Shown: piece by piece, positions 1 through 8,751 of the stretch
Position numbering within the stretch: the first letter of the stretch is position 1
How the letters are laid out: the number at the start of each line of letters is the position of its first letter
Origin: Rhodobacterales bacterium
GTDB taxonomy: Bacteria; Pseudomonadota; Alphaproteobacteria; Rhodobacterales; Rhodobacteraceae
Length of the DNA stretch: 64,000 bases
Direction: 5' to 3'
NCBI GenBank assembly: GCA_026400355.1
Contig: JAPLPE010000015.1
Coordinates: 1 to 64,000 of the forward strand
Translations under genes and position numbers: made by a program
Notes under the pieces: model-generated
Database searches by the model: none
What the model was told of the DNA's origin: nothing
The model's input: the letters and a program-made list of their open reading frames with translations, nothing else

Positions 1-139
1 GCTCCGCAAAGCCGCCGCCCGCACCTACGAGGAGCTCTGGAAAGCCGTAGGCGCCGTCTGCAACCTCTTCACCGAGGACGAATGCCTCAACTACTTCATC
101 GCCGCAGGATACAAACCCGAATGAACGCGACACGCTCTA
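1..139 (+). mobile_element. 3' end of an IS630-family insertion sequence
   Basis: The window opens inside an insertion sequence: a transposase C-terminus ends at 124 and is followed by about 15 bases before unrelated coding sequence begins. A TA dinucleotide inside CTAG at 137-140 is a plausible target-site boundary, because IS630 elements insert at TA. The left end lies outside the window, so the element's length and integrity are unknown. The boundary at 139 is inferred; the transposase tail is directly visible. Confidence 0.6.
2..124 (+). CDS. IS630-family transposase, C-terminal fragment (cut by window edge)
   Basis: Forty codons in frame from base 2 end in TGA. The translation contains TYEELWKAVGAVCNLF and ends NYFIAAGYKPE, a tail characteristic of IS630-family DDE transposases common in Rhodobacteraceae. 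The catalytic DDE residues would lie upstream, outside the window, so activity cannot be judged. The gene points into a SpeD-like reading frame on the other strand and appears to have truncated it. Confidence 0.75.
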   Translation, partial: LRKAAARTYEELWKAVGAVCNLFTEDECLNYFIAAGYKPE

Positions 140-417
140 GGTTGAACATGCACATCCGCCTTGGCAATCCCAAAGGCCCGATTGATCCGCGCCGCCACAC
201 CATCGCAATCCAGATCGTTCTGGCAGGAATAGATGTCGATCGCAAAACACCCGAGGGACGGAAATGCATGAAAGCTCAGATGGCTTTCCGCGATCATGAC
301 CAAGCCGCCGAGCCCGCCCGGTTCCTTGCGGTTGTTCGGTCCGACCGGGACCACGACCGGATCACAGATGGCATACATCCCCATCTCTCCAGGCAACCGC
401 TCCGGCAGACCGCCCAA
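91..417 (-). pseudogene. SpeD-like S-adenosylmethionine decarboxylase, broken
   Basis: The frame carries the S-adenosylmethionine decarboxylase core GLVMIAESHLSFHAF, including the Ser of the ESH motif that forms the pyruvoyl cofactor in this family, followed by DIYSCQND with the usual catalytic Cys. The family makes decarboxylated AdoMet for polyamine synthesis. The last roughly 16 codons (91-138) read into the IS630 end, so the natural C-terminus is lost. At the 5' side only a TTG at 417 or internal ATGs are available, and the in-frame sequence upstream has two stops (nearest TGA two codons above the TTG). I read it as a remnant truncated by the IS and degenerate at its start. Family assignment is fairly sure; the extent of the original gene is not. 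Confidence 0.6.
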
Positions 418-640
418 TTCTTCTCAAAGCGTCTGCAGCGCCCGCTCAGGGGCAGATCACAAAGACAAGACCAGATTTCCTTTTCTCAATCGCGTCATGC
501 AGGGTCAAGATTTCGGCCCGGTCAAAAGCCCAAGCGCAAGGCGCGAGTCAATCAACCCGGGCGCAGGTCAGGTTTCCCTCAAGAGGCAGAACGCCCGGCC
601 ACTGTGCCGGCCGCCTGATAAAATGCCAGTCTTCCGGTCT

Positions 641-787
641 CTAGAGCCGCCCGATCCGCCGCAATACACCCGCCGATCGCAGCACCCGTTTCGCTGTCGG
701 CCCACGGCCAAACAGGATCGTAACCACCGTCAGGATCAACAGGCTCAACGTCATCCGCAGCGAATAGATCACGAATTTCAGCATCAT
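641..787 (-). CDS. small single-pass membrane protein, unknown function
   Basis: A 48-codon frame starts at ATG 787, immediately after the scpB stop, and reads MMLKFVIYSLRMTLSLL then ILTVVTILFG, one hydrophobic helix followed by a basic tail (TAKRVLRS, VLRRIGRL). The position directly behind scpB suggests translation from the same mRNA. In related genomes as I recall them this spot is often taken by tatA, but this peptide has neither the TatA amphipathic helix nor the FG hinge in the right place, so I do not call it TatA. It could be a real small protein or chance coding. Confidence 0.4.
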   Translation of the reverse strand: MMLKFVIYSLRMTLSLLILTVVTILFGRGPTAKRVLRSAGVLRRIGRL

Positions 788-791
788 CACC

Positions 792-1439
792 CTACTCCCC
801 GAACAATTCCGCCTGCCCCACGTCCTCTGCCACCTCATCCCCACCGGCCTGCCCCAGCACAGCCATCCCCGGTGGTGGCCGGTTATCCAACAGACCCGCC
901 GCCCGCAATTCCTTCAGCCCCGGCAGGTCACGCGCCGATTCCAGCCCGAAATGATCCAGAAACCCCTGCGTGACGACAAAGGTCACCGGCCGCCCTGGCG
1001 TCATCTTGCGCCGCCCCAGCCCGATCCAGTCCATCTCGATCAGCTGATCGATAGTCCCTCGGCTGACCGAAACGCCCCGGATTTCCTCGATCTCGGCCCG
1101 GGTGACGGGCTGGTGATAGGCGATGATCGCCAAAGTCTCGATCGCCGCTCGGGACAGCTTGCGCGTCTCGACAGTCTCTTTCTGCATGAGGAACCCAAGG
1201 TCGGGTGCCGTCCGGATCGCCCAGGCATCGCCCACGCGCGTCACGTTCACACCCCGCCCCTCGTACCGCTTTCGCAGCCGCGCCAGCGCCTCGGCTGGGT
1301 CGCAGCCATGTGGCATCCGGCGCACGAGTTCCACCACCGTCATCGGCTCTGCCGTAGCAAACAGGATCGCCTCCACCATGCGCTCCTGCTCGCCCATCGG
1401 CGGCGCTTCGAACAACGATTGCTCGCGCGGATCAGCCAT
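792..1439 (-). CDS. scpB: Segregation and condensation protein B
   Basis: ScpB is the winged-helix partner of ScpA in the SMC-ScpAB complex that compacts and segregates the nucleoid. The 215-residue product has the family's tandem winged-helix region, with the conserved stretch AIETLAIIAYHQPVTRAEIE and GVSVSRGTIDQLIEM around residues 100-140, then a variable acidic tail. Two nearby ATGs exist (1445 and 1439). The lower one is chosen because GGGGGAG sits about eight bases ahead of it. It overlaps the end of scpA by eight bases, so the two are translationally coupled at the end of a nagZ-scpA-scpB operon. Confidence 0.93.
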   Translation of the reverse strand: MADPREQSLFEAPPMGEQERMVEAILFATAEPMTVVELVRRMPHGCDPAEALARLRKRYEGRGVNVTRVGDAWAIRTAPDLGFLMQKETVETRKLSRAAIETLAIIAYHQPVTRAEIEEIRGVSVSRGTIDQLIEMDWIGLGRRKMTPGRPVTFVVTQGFLDHFGLESARDLPGLKELRAAGLLDNRPPPGMAVLGQAGGDEVAEDVGQAELFGE

Positions 1440-2235
1440 CGGCATCACTCCCCCGGGGCTGACGCTTGCGGATCAGAATCGGCGCATAGGTCCCGACCTG
1501 CCGGATCTCGATCTTGCCTTCTTTGGCCAGTTCCAGCGACGCCGCAAAGGTCGCTGCGGTCGAGAACCTGCGCCGCACCGGGTCCAGATCCCACCCATCG
1601 GGCAGATAACTGGAAATATCCGTCCATTCCCCTGCAAAACCGATCAGTGGACGCATCCGTTCCAGCGCCTGCTCCATCGTCATCACCGCCTCGCGGTCAA
1701 GAACGAAGGGCCGGAAATCATCCTTTGTACGGATGCGCGCATAGCCCTGCATGAGGTCCAGGAGCGACACCGTCCACTTCACCCGCCGCGACCGCGTCAC
1801 ATCCTCGGTGATCCCACGCGTAAAGAAATCCCGCCCCAGCTGATCCCTCGCCATCAACTTGGCCGCCACATCCCGCATCGCTGCCAGCCGCTCAAGCTGG
1901 AATGCCAGATGCGCGGCCAGTTCCTCGCCCGACGGCCCCTCGGCCGTGGGATCAGGGGGAAGGAGAAGCCGCGACTTCAGAAACGCCAGCCAGGCCGCCA
2001 TCACAAGATAATCGGCCGCCAGTTCGATCCGCAGCGACTTGGCCTGTTCGATAAAGGCCAGATACTGCTCGGCCAGCGCCAGAATCGAAATCTGCCGCAG
2101 GTCCACCTTCTGCGTCCGGCTGAGCGTCAGGAGAAGGTCAAGCGGCCCTTCGAACCCGTCCACATCCACGATCAGCGCCTCGGCGGCGATCCTTTCCATC
2201 ACGCTGACAGGCGGCCCCTCCCCGAACGCGTCCAT
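1432..2235 (-). CDS. scpA: Segregation and condensation protein A
   Basis: ScpA is the kleisin that bridges the SMC heads. The 267-residue protein opens with the family signature FEGPLDLLLTLSRTQKVDL at about residues 30-48 and continues with LAEQYLAFIEQAKSLRIELA, the N-terminal kleisin helix region; the C-terminal winged helix holds AATFAASLELAKEGKIEIRQ. The start ATG overlaps the nagZ stop (TGATGG), indicating coupled translation. Length is normal for Rhodobacterales ScpA. Confidence 0.95.
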   Translation of the reverse strand: MDAFGEGPPVSVMERIAAEALIVDVDGFEGPLDLLLTLSRTQKVDLRQISILALAEQYLAFIEQAKSLRIELAADYLVMAAWLAFLKSRLLLPPDPTAEGPSGEELAAHLAFQLERLAAMRDVAAKLMARDQLGRDFFTRGITEDVTRSRRVKWTVSLLDLMQGYARIRTKDDFRPFVLDREAVMTMEQALERMRPLIGFAGEWTDISSYLPDGWDLDPVRRRFSTAATFAASLELAKEGKIEIRQVGTYAPILIRKRQPRGSDADG

Positions 2236-3242
2236 CAAGCCGACCCGATAAGTTCATTGAGCTCAACTTCGAGTGCTTTCAGATCCTCGACGGTGATACC
2301 CATGCCGTCGCGCCGTGCCAGTGCTGCATCTGCTCGCGTTCTTGCCGCCGAGGACAACGCGCCCACTGCGCCCGCAACCATCTCCATGTCAGAAGGCTTC
2401 CCATTGCACTGCAAGACGAGGTCGCATCCGGCAGCGATCGACGCTGCGGCGCGCTGTGCCAGCGTTCCGGACAACGCCTGCATATTCAGGTCATCGGTCA
2501 TGATGAGGCCCTGAAACCCGATGGACTGCGGTCGACGGATTACTTCCATGACCGCATGTGATGTCGTAGCCGGCTGGTCAGGGTCAATCGACGCCATGAC
2601 GATATGCGCGGTCATCCCAAGAGGCAGATCACACAGTGCACGGAACGGCCGGAAATCATGCGCGTTCAGTTCCTGAATCGACCTGCCGTTGACCGGCAAA
2701 GTCAGATGGCTGTCGACCTTCCCCTGCCCGTATCCCGGCAGATGCTTGACTACGGGCAGCACGCCTCCGGCCATCAGCCCTTCGGCACAGGCCCAAGCGG
2801 CGTCTGCCACTGTTTCATGGTCATAACCATACAGACGGTTCAGCAGTACCGGATGCGTTCCCGCCTCGGCAATATCGGCCAGCGGCGCGCAGTTCACATC
2901 GATCCCGACATCCCGCAGTTCCGCTGCGATGAGCCGGTTGCGCACCCACTGCGCCCTGATCGGGTTGTTTGCCCTACGCATCTGGTCTAGCGCAGGCAGA
3001 TACTCGCGCCAGTGCGGTGCCCGCATTCGCTGCACGCGGCCGCCCTCCTGATCGATCAGGACAGGCGCCTGCCAGCCTACCGTTTCGCGCAGTTCCGAGG
3101 TCAGCCGCCGCAACTGCTCCGGGTTCTCCACATTCCGGGCAAAAAGGATAAAGCCCCAGGGGTCCACCTCGCGGAAAAAGCCCTTCTCCCAATCTGTGAC
3201 AGACTGCCCCTCGGCCCCGAATATGACAGCCCTGCCAGCCAC
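2235..3242 (-). CDS. nagZ: Beta-N-acetylhexosaminidase (GH3)
   Basis: This cytoplasmic glycoside hydrolase removes N-acetylglucosamine from anhydro-muropeptides during peptidoglycan recycling. The 335-residue product carries LIDQEGGRVQRM near residue 63, the NagZ signature KHLPGYGQGKVDSH near residue 165 (the Asp-His pair of that loop is catalytic in GH3 NagZ) and MTDDLNMQAL with the nucleophile Asp. The start is GTG at 3242, directly abutting the TAA of the upstream SPOR-domain gene. Linkage to a SPOR protein upstream and scpAB downstream is a standard Rhodobacterales arrangement. Confidence 0.95.
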   Translation of the reverse strand: MAGRAVIFGAEGQSVTDWEKGFFREVDPWGFILFARNVENPEQLRRLTSELRETVGWQAPVLIDQEGGRVQRMRAPHWREYLPALDQMRRANNPIRAQWVRNRLIAAELRDVGIDVNCAPLADIAEAGTHPVLLNRLYGYDHETVADAAWACAEGLMAGGVLPVVKHLPGYGQGKVDSHLTLPVNGRSIQELNAHDFRPFRALCDLPLGMTAHIVMASIDPDQPATTSHAVMEVIRRPQSIGFQGLIMTDDLNMQALSGTLAQRAAASIAAGCDLVLQCNGKPSDMEMVAGAVGALSSAARTRADAALARRDGMGITVEDLKALEVELNELIGSA

Positions 3243-4442
3243 TTATTGCACCACGACCGGAATGCAGGTGGCATTCTCGGCAACCAACACTGCACAGAAC
3301 CGCCGCGCATCATCCAGATCAGTGAACCCCATCGCCCGCAGCCGATAGAACACCCGCCCGCCACTTTCCGCCTGCTGGATCAGGCGCGTCTTGCCGACCA
3401 CAAACTCGGCAAAACGCTGGTTCAGGATGTCCCAATGTTCAGCGGCAAGTTCGGGCGTTTCAAAAGGCCCAAGCTGCACCAGACTCGTCCCCGCCGTGAT
3501 CTCCTCGGTCGATACCAGCGGTCCGACAGTTGCCAACGAAGATGCCGACACTTGTGTCGCCGCAGACGTCGACATTGGCCGGACCGGCGGCCGCAAAGCC
3601 ACCGAAACCCCCGGCACCGACGCTGCAATCACAACGATATCGGCCGCCAAGTTCTCGTCCAGAACGGGCACTGCCGGGTCTCCATCCTCGGCCATCGCCA
3701 AAGCCTCGACCGCCGACACTGTGGCGTAGACCGTGGCCTCGATGCTTACATCGGGGCTCACTTCGGCAACTGTCTGCCCGTCCACGGCTAATGCCACCCG
3801 GGCCTCGGCCCCGGCGGCCAGCGGTGCCAAAGGCTCCGCACCTGCCGCGATCTGGTCGGCCAGCGCCAGAACCTGATCTGCCGTCAATGGCGTATCGGAA
3901 GCGGCGGCCAAAGGATCACCCACAGAAGGTTCCGTCCCATCGGCCAATGCCATCACGGCTCCAGCCAATGGGTCAATCACCACGGTTCCCTCCGGCACCA
4001 CAAGTGCCACCTGTTCAATCCCGCCCTCCCCCAGGGGTTCTGTCAGTTCGCTGACCGACGGGTTTACATCTTCGGGCACGACCTCGCCCGCCTCGGCCAT
4101 GGACTCCATTTCCATGTCCTCGGGCGCAAGTCCGTTTGACACAGGCGCCAGTACGAACACATCCTCGGGCGGTGGCGCAGTGCCCCGCGCCACGACTGCA
4201 TTGACAGACAGACCGACGTTCAGCGCCACCTCGCCCCCGGGATCGGATGGGGCAAGACGCATCGGGCCTTCCATCGCTGTCACGACCGGCACGCCCGTCG
4301 CATCCCGGATGAAAAGCCTGTAGCCCCAGACACCTACACCCAGCACCAGCGCGACAGACAGCGCGGCCCCGGTATACTGAAACAGGGTACCCACACGCTG
4401 TGGAGCGCGGCCCGTCACGGGCGCGTCGGAAACATCCGCCAT
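3243..4442 (-). CDS. SPOR-domain membrane protein
   Basis: The 399-residue protein has a short cytoplasmic start, one transmembrane helix (about residues 26-46, GAALSVALVLGVGVWGYRLF), a long acidic Ala/Glu/Asp-rich linker, and a C-terminal SPOR domain (about residues 320-398; LVQLGPFETPELAAEHW, VFYRLRAMGFTDLDDARRFC). SPOR domains bind septal glycan strands stripped of stem peptides, so the protein probably localises to the division site with its bulk in the periplasm. It is the gene between argS and nagZ and ends directly against the nagZ GTG. The linker is poorly conserved in such proteins. Confidence 0.88.
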   Translation of the reverse strand: MADVSDAPVTGRAPQRVGTLFQYTGAALSVALVLGVGVWGYRLFIRDATGVPVVTAMEGPMRLAPSDPGGEVALNVGLSVNAVVARGTAPPPEDVFVLAPVSNGLAPEDMEMESMAEAGEVVPEDVNPSVSELTEPLGEGGIEQVALVVPEGTVVIDPLAGAVMALADGTEPSVGDPLAAASDTPLTADQVLALADQIAAGAEPLAPLAAGAEARVALAVDGQTVAEVSPDVSIEATVYATVSAVEALAMAEDGDPAVPVLDENLAADIVVIAASVPGVSVALRPPVRPMSTSAATQVSASSLATVGPLVSTEEITAGTSLVQLGPFETPELAAEHWDILNQRFAEFVVGKTRLIQQAESGGRVFYRLRAMGFTDLDDARRFCAVLVAENATCIPVVVQ

Positions 4443-4525
4443 ATTCGCCTCACTGCACCCGGGCGTTGGTTCACCCGGCCGATCGTTTCAAGTTGCCTCG
4501 ACCCGACGGCGTTCAGCGGATGCGT

Positions 4526-6268
4526 TCAGCGCATCTCATCCATCGGAGTCACGCCGAGAATACCCAAACCGGCCGAAATGACAACCGCCGTGGCCCGGAT
4601 GAGCGCGATTTTCGACTGCGTCGTGGCCGCGTCACCCTCCTGCAGGAACCGTAGCGACACATCGTCATTCCCCCGGTTCCACAGCGAATGTAGATCGGAC
4701 GCAAGCTCATAGAGATAAAAGGCAATCCGGTGCGGCTCGTTCCCCTTTGCTGCAATCTCGACCACCCTGGGCCATTCCGCCACCTGTTTGGCAAGCTTCA
4801 ACTCGGCCTCATGGCTCAGCGTGGTCAGGTCCGCCGCCGCGAGTGAGGCATCATCCACCGCAACGCCTGCATCGCGCGCCTTGCGCAGTACCGACTGCAC
4901 CCGCGCATGGGCATACTGGACATAGAATACCGGGTTGTCCCTGGACTGCTCCAGTACCTTGGCAAAGTCAAAGTCCAAGGGCGCGTCATTCTTCCGCGTA
5001 AGCATCGTGAACCGCGTCACATCGGGCCCGACCTGCTCGACTACATCCCGCAGCGTGACAAAGTTCCCGGCCCGTTTCGACATCTTGAACGGCTCACCGT
5101 TCTTCCAAAGCTTCACAAGCTGCGTCAGCTTGATGTCCAGAGGCACCCTGCCCGAAGACAGCGCCGAAACGGCCGCCTTCATCCGCTTGACATAGCCGCC
5201 ATGATCCGCGCCGAACACGTCGATCAGCGCGTCAAACCCGCGGTTCACCTTGTCAAAGTGATAGGCGATGTCTGGCGCGAAATAGGTCCATGACCCGTCT
5301 GATTTCTTCACCGGCCGGTCCACATCATCCCCATGCGCCGTGGACCGGAACAGGGTCTGCTCGCGCGGCTCCCAATCCTCGGGCGTCTTGCCCTTGGGCG
5401 GCTCAAGCACGCCCTCATAGATCAGGCCCATGCCCCGCAGCCGGTCAATCGCCGCTTCGATCTGCCCGGTGCCGTACAGCGCCTTCTCGGACGAAAACAC
5501 ATCCATATGCACGTTCAGAAGTGCCAGATCCTCTCGGATCAGTTCCATCATCTTGGCGGTCGCAAATTCCCGCACCTCGGCCAGCCAGAACTGTTCGCCC
5601 TTGTCGAGCAGGCTGTCGCCATACTTGTCCTTCAGCGTCTCTCCGACCGGAACCAGATAGTCGCCGGGATACAGCCCTTCGGCAATCTCGGGCGCCTGCC
5701 CGCAGGCCTCGCGATACCGCTCATAGGCAGAACGGGCCAGCACATCGACCTGCGCTCCGCCATCGTTGATGTAGTATTCCCGCGTCACATCGAACCCGGC
5801 ATAGGCCAGAAGGCTCGCCAGTGCGTCACCAAAGACGGCACCCCTCGTATGGCCCACGTGCAACGGCCCAGTGGGGTTCGCACTGACGTATTCAACGTTG
5901 ACCCGCTTGCCCTGCCCCAGCAACGACCGGCCAAAGGCCGGATAACTCAGCGCAGCCCGCACGACGCCCTGCCAGACAGAATTCGACAGCCGCAGGTTCA
6001 GGAACCCCGGCCCGGCCACCGTCGCCTCAACCACCCGCGGATCGGCGGCCAGCTTTGCCGCCAGCGCCTCGGCAATCGCCCGGGGCTGCATCCCTGCAGG
6101 CTTGGCCAGCACCATCGCCGCATTGGTCGCCATATCGCCATGCCCGGCGTCGCGCGGCGGCTCGACCGAAACTGCATCCGTGGCCAGTCCGCGCGGCAGA
6201 ACACCCTCGGCTTCCAATGCCGCCAGCGCTTCGATCACAAGCGCACGGATATCACTGAACAGGTTCAT
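4526..6268 (-). CDS. argS: Arginyl-tRNA synthetase
   Basis: This class I synthetase charges tRNA-Arg. The 580-residue protein shows the HIGH-type motif in [19 protein letters not shown] (about residue 120), a KMSKR form of the KMSKS loop in [15 protein letters not shown] (about residue 360), and a C-terminal anticodon-binding DALR domain containing [15 protein letters not shown]. Two adjacent ATGs are possible. The second (6268) is chosen because AAAGGAGG lies five bases ahead of it, against two for the first. It is first in the argS-SPOR-nagZ-scpA-scpB transcription unit. Confidence 0.96.
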   Translation of the reverse strand: MNLFSDIRALVIEALAALEAEGVLPRGLATDAVSVEPPRDAGHGDMATNAAMVLAKPAGMQPRAIAEALAAKLAADPRVVEATVAGPGFLNLRLSNSVWQGVVRAALSYPAFGRSLLGQGKRVNVEYVSANPTGPLHVGHTRGAVFGDALASLLAYAGFDVTREYYINDGGAQVDVLARSAYERYREACGQAPEIAEGLYPGDYLVPVGETLKDKYGDSLLDKGEQFWLAEVREFATAKMMELIREDLALLNVHMDVFSSEKALYGTGQIEAAIDRLRGMGLIYEGVLEPPKGKTPEDWEPREQTLFRSTAHGDDVDRPVKKSDGSWTYFAPDIAYHFDKVNRGFDALIDVFGADHGGYVKRMKAAVSALSSGRVPLDIKLTQLVKLWKNGEPFKMSKRAGNFVTLRDVVEQVGPDVTRFTMLTRKNDAPLDFDFAKVLEQSRDNPVFYVQYAHARVQSVLRKARDAGVAVDDASLAAADLTTLSHEAELKLAKQVAEWPRVVEIAAKGNEPHRIAFYLYELASDLHSLWNRGNDDVSLRFLQEGDAATTQSKIALIRATAVVISAGLGILGVTPMDEMR

Positions 6269-6429
6269 CATCGCCTCCTTTCGGCCTTTCACGGGCATCC
6301 CAGCCGTTTAACACGGCAATTCCCCGCGTCAACGCAAGCCAGATCAGGCGACTCGTCACGCCGCCGCAACCGCACCAGGATTTTCGAAGATCCTTGCCAA
6401 GAGTCCCCAAAGAGTCTTGTGCGCCCACC

Positions 6430-6891
6430 CTACAGCGGCAGCGCCACCGTCGACTTGATCTCTTCCATCGACAGAAGCGCCGTCACATTGTGGATCTTCA
6501 CCTCGGAAATCAGCGCCTGATAGAACACGTCATAGGCTCGCGCATTCCGAACCCTGACCTTGAGGATATAATCGATATCCCCCGCCAGACGGTGCGCCTC
6601 CTGCACCTCGGGCCTCGCCCGCAGTGCCTCAAGGAAACGCCGCTGCCATTCCACTTCATGCTCGCTTGTCCGGATCAGGACAAAGAACGTCGCTTCGAAC
6701 CCAAGCTGTTCCGCATCCAGGATCACCGTCTGCTGCCCGATAACCCCCGCATCGCGCAGCTTGCGGATCCGGTTCCAGACCGGGGTCTTGGACGACCCCA
6801 CCGCGCGCGCCAGATCGTCCAGCGAACGCCCCGCATCGCGCTGCAATTCGACAAGGATTTTCCTGTCCATCTCGTCGATGCGAAACGCCAT
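6430..6891 (-). CDS. Lrp/AsnC-family transcriptional regulator
   Basis: The 153-residue protein has an N-terminal helix-turn-helix (ILVELQRDAGRSLDDLARAV, then SSKTPVWNRIRKL, about residues 12-45) and a C-terminal RAM/AsnC effector-binding domain (about residues 65-148, including the AGDIDYILKV stretch). It is transcribed away from the sulfur assimilation operon that starts at 7041, with about 150 bases between the start codons, so it is the obvious candidate to regulate that operon and itself. The inducer is probably a sulfur-containing amino acid or precursor, but that is inference. Confidence 0.9.
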   Translation of the reverse strand: MAFRIDEMDRKILVELQRDAGRSLDDLARAVGSSKTPVWNRIRKLRDAGVIGQQTVILDAEQLGFEATFFVLIRTSEHEVEWQRRFLEALRARPEVQEAHRLAGDIDYILKVRVRNARAYDVFYQALISEVKIHNVTALLSMEEIKSTVALPL

Positions 6892-6910
6892 CCCTGACTT
6901 CCTTCAATTC

Positions 6911-7000
6911 TTGAACATTTGGCCTGAAATGAGCCTGCGGCGGAACATACGTCCTTATCTGAGCGGCACAATAGCCAATAAACAGGAAAATGTTCTATAC
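6911..7000. promoter_or_regulatory. Divergent control region between lrp-type gene and cysG, with matched inverted half-sites
   Basis: GAACATTT at 6913-6920 and its exact inverse AAATGTTC at 6988-6995 flank the middle of the intergenic space. The first also sits in a local palindrome, CATTT-6 bp-AAATG, at 6916-6931. The strip is AT-rich compared with neighbouring genes. Lrp-family octamers often bind spaced half-sites and wrap DNA, so these are plausible operator sites for the adjacent regulator. The repeat is seen directly; its function is inferred. Confidence 0.45.
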
Positions 7001-7040
7001 TGAGGGTCTGAAACATCCCATTCCCGTCAGGTCACGCCCG

Positions 7041-8453
7041 ATGCAACACTTTCCCGTCTTTCTTGCCGTCGCCGGTCGCCGGATCGTCGTGTCGGGCGGG
7101 GGCGAAACGGCGCTGGCGAAACTGCGGCTTCTGCTCAAGACCGAAGCCCATGTGACCGTCTTTGCCGCAGCACCCGAGGCCGACTTGGAACGCCTTGCCG
7201 CCGACGGCAAGATCCGCCTCGTCCGCCGCGCGCTTGACCATGGAGATGCCCTCTGCGCCGTCATCTTCTATGCCGCCAATGACGACGAAGCCGAAGACCG
7301 GCGCGTCGCGAAACTGGCCCGTTCCGACGGCGCGCTTGTCAACATCGTGGACAACCTGCAGGACTCGGCCTTCATCACCCCCGCCATCGTGGACCGTGAC
7401 CCCGTCGTCGTGGCCATCGGCACCGAAGGTGCTGCCCCGGTGCTCGCCCGGGCGATCAAGGCCGATCTTGAAGAACGCCTGCCCACCACGCTCGGCCTGC
7501 TGGCCCGTATCGGCAAGGCCTTCCGCCACGCCGCCGAAGCCCTGCCCATGGGCCGCAAGCGCCGCGACTTCTGGGCCGACTATTACTTCACCTCCGGCCC
7601 CGAGGCCGTGGAACAGCACGGCGTCGAAGCAGTCCAGCCCGCGCTCGACCGCCTGCTCGCCCGGCATCTGCAGGCCGAAGCGAAACAGGGCCATGTCGAT
7701 CTGGTCGGCGCAGGCCCCGGCGACCCCGACCTTCTCACGCTCAAGGCCCGCAAGGCGCTCGATCAGGCCGATGTCGTGATTTACGACCGCCTTGTCACCC
7801 CCGCGATCCTCGAACTCGCCCGGCGCGAGGCGCTGATGATCAACGCCGGGAAAGAAGGCTTCGGCACCTCGACCGCCCAGGACGACATCAATGACATGAT
7901 CGTTGAACACGCGCTTAGGGGTGCCCATGTAGTCCGCCTGAAATCCGGCGACCCCACTGTATTCGGCCGTCTCGACGAAGAAATCGAAGCCTGCGAAACG
8001 GCGGGCGTCACATGGCGCATCATCCCCGGCATCACCGCCGCCTCGGCCGCCGTGGCCTCCATCGGCCAGAGCCTGACGAAACGCGACCGCAATTCCTCGG
8101 TCCGGTTCCTGACCGGCCACGACATGACGGGTTTCGCCGAACACGACTGGAAGGCGCTCGCCCGTACTGGTGAAGTCGCCGCGATCTATATGGGCAAGAA
8201 GACCGCCCGCTTTATCCAAGGGCGTCTCCTGATGCACGGTGCCGATCCCGCGACCCCGGTCACGGTCATCGAAAATGCCTCGCGCCCCGATCAGCGCATC
8301 CTGTCCACTACCCTCTCGCAACTCGAACCGACGCTGACCAACGCACACCTCACCGGCCCGGCGCTCACCTTCTACGGCCTGGCCCCCCGCCATGCCCTTG
8401 CCCTAAGCCTCGACCAAACCGACGTTCTGCCCGCAGAAGGACTATCCCTATGA
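7041..8453 (+). CDS. cysG: Siroheme synthase CysG (trifunctional)
   Basis: The 470-residue protein makes siroheme for the sulfite reductase encoded downstream. The N-terminal part is the precorrin-2 dehydrogenase/ferrochelatase (VAGRRIVVSGGGETALAKL at the start, an NAD-binding Rossmann turn; TEGAAPVLARAIK later). From about residue 225 comes the uroporphyrinogen-III C-methyltransferase domain, with VDLVGAGPGDPDLLTLKA and VVRLKSGDPTVFGR. The ATG at 7041 is used because it aligns with the usual start just before the dehydrogenase strand; an upstream in-frame extension has no such support. The end overlaps the DUF2849 gene by four bases. Confidence 0.94.
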   Translation: MQHFPVFLAVAGRRIVVSGGGETALAKLRLLLKTEAHVTVFAAAPEADLERLAADGKIRLVRRALDHGDALCAVIFYAANDDEAEDRRVAKLARSDGALVNIVDNLQDSAFITPAIVDRDPVVVAIGTEGAAPVLARAIKADLEERLPTTLGLLARIGKAFRHAAEALPMGRKRRDFWADYYFTSGPEAVEQHGVEAVQPALDRLLARHLQAEAKQGHVDLVGAGPGDPDLLTLKARKALDQADVVIYDRLVTPAILELARREALMINAGKEGFGTSTAQDDINDMIVEHALRGAHVVRLKSGDPTVFGRLDEEIEACETAGVTWRIIPGITAASAAVASIGQSLTKRDRNSSVRFLTGHDMTGFAEHDWKALARTGEVAAIYMGKKTARFIQGRLLMHGADPATPVTVIENASRPDQRILSTTLSQLEPTLTNAHLTGPALTFYGLAPRHALALSLDQTDVLPAEGLSL

Positions 8454-8749
8454 GCCGCGCATTCACCCCCAAGGTCGTGACCGCAAACCGCCTGTTGGAA
8501 GGTGACAACGTCTGGCTGACCGAGGATGACCGCTGGTCCCCCGACATGGCAGAGGCCGAACTGATCGCGGACGAAGCCCATGCCACGATCCGCCTTCTCT
8601 TCGCCCAAGGCCAGCGCAACACCGTCGTCGGCGTCTATTTGATCGACGCCAAAGAGGGCCGCAACGGCCCCGAACCCGTTCATTTCCGCGAGGCGTTCCG
8701 CACGCGCGGCCCCTCAAACTATGCCCACGGCAAGCAGGTAGAGCTGTAA
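8450..8749 (+). CDS. DUF2849 protein of the sulfite reductase operon
   Basis: This 99-residue soluble protein (FTPKVVTANRLLEGDNVWL at the start, FREAFRTRGPSNYAHGKQVEL at the end) matches the small DUF2849 family that is almost always found between cysG and cysI in Alphaproteobacteria. Its role is unproven; constant linkage suggests it helps assemble or serve the siroheme-containing reductase. It overlaps the cysG stop (ATGA-type) and ends two bases before cysI, so all three are translated together. Confidence 0.88.
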   Translation: MSRAFTPKVVTANRLLEGDNVWLTEDDRWSPDMAEAELIADEAHATIRLLFAQGQRNTVVGVYLIDAKEGRNGPEPVHFREAFRTRGPSNYAHGKQVEL

Positions 8750-8751
8750 TC

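Noticed and set aside
641-787. Assignment of the 48-residue peptide as TatA
   Set aside because: TatA needs a short N-terminal helix, an FG hinge and an amphipathic helix in that order; the hinge-like FG comes after the only helix and is followed by a basic tail.
7032-8393. Open frame of about 450 codons on the minus strand opposite cysG
   Set aside because: cysG is certain from its motifs; the antisense frame has no recognisable domain and no ribosome-binding site.
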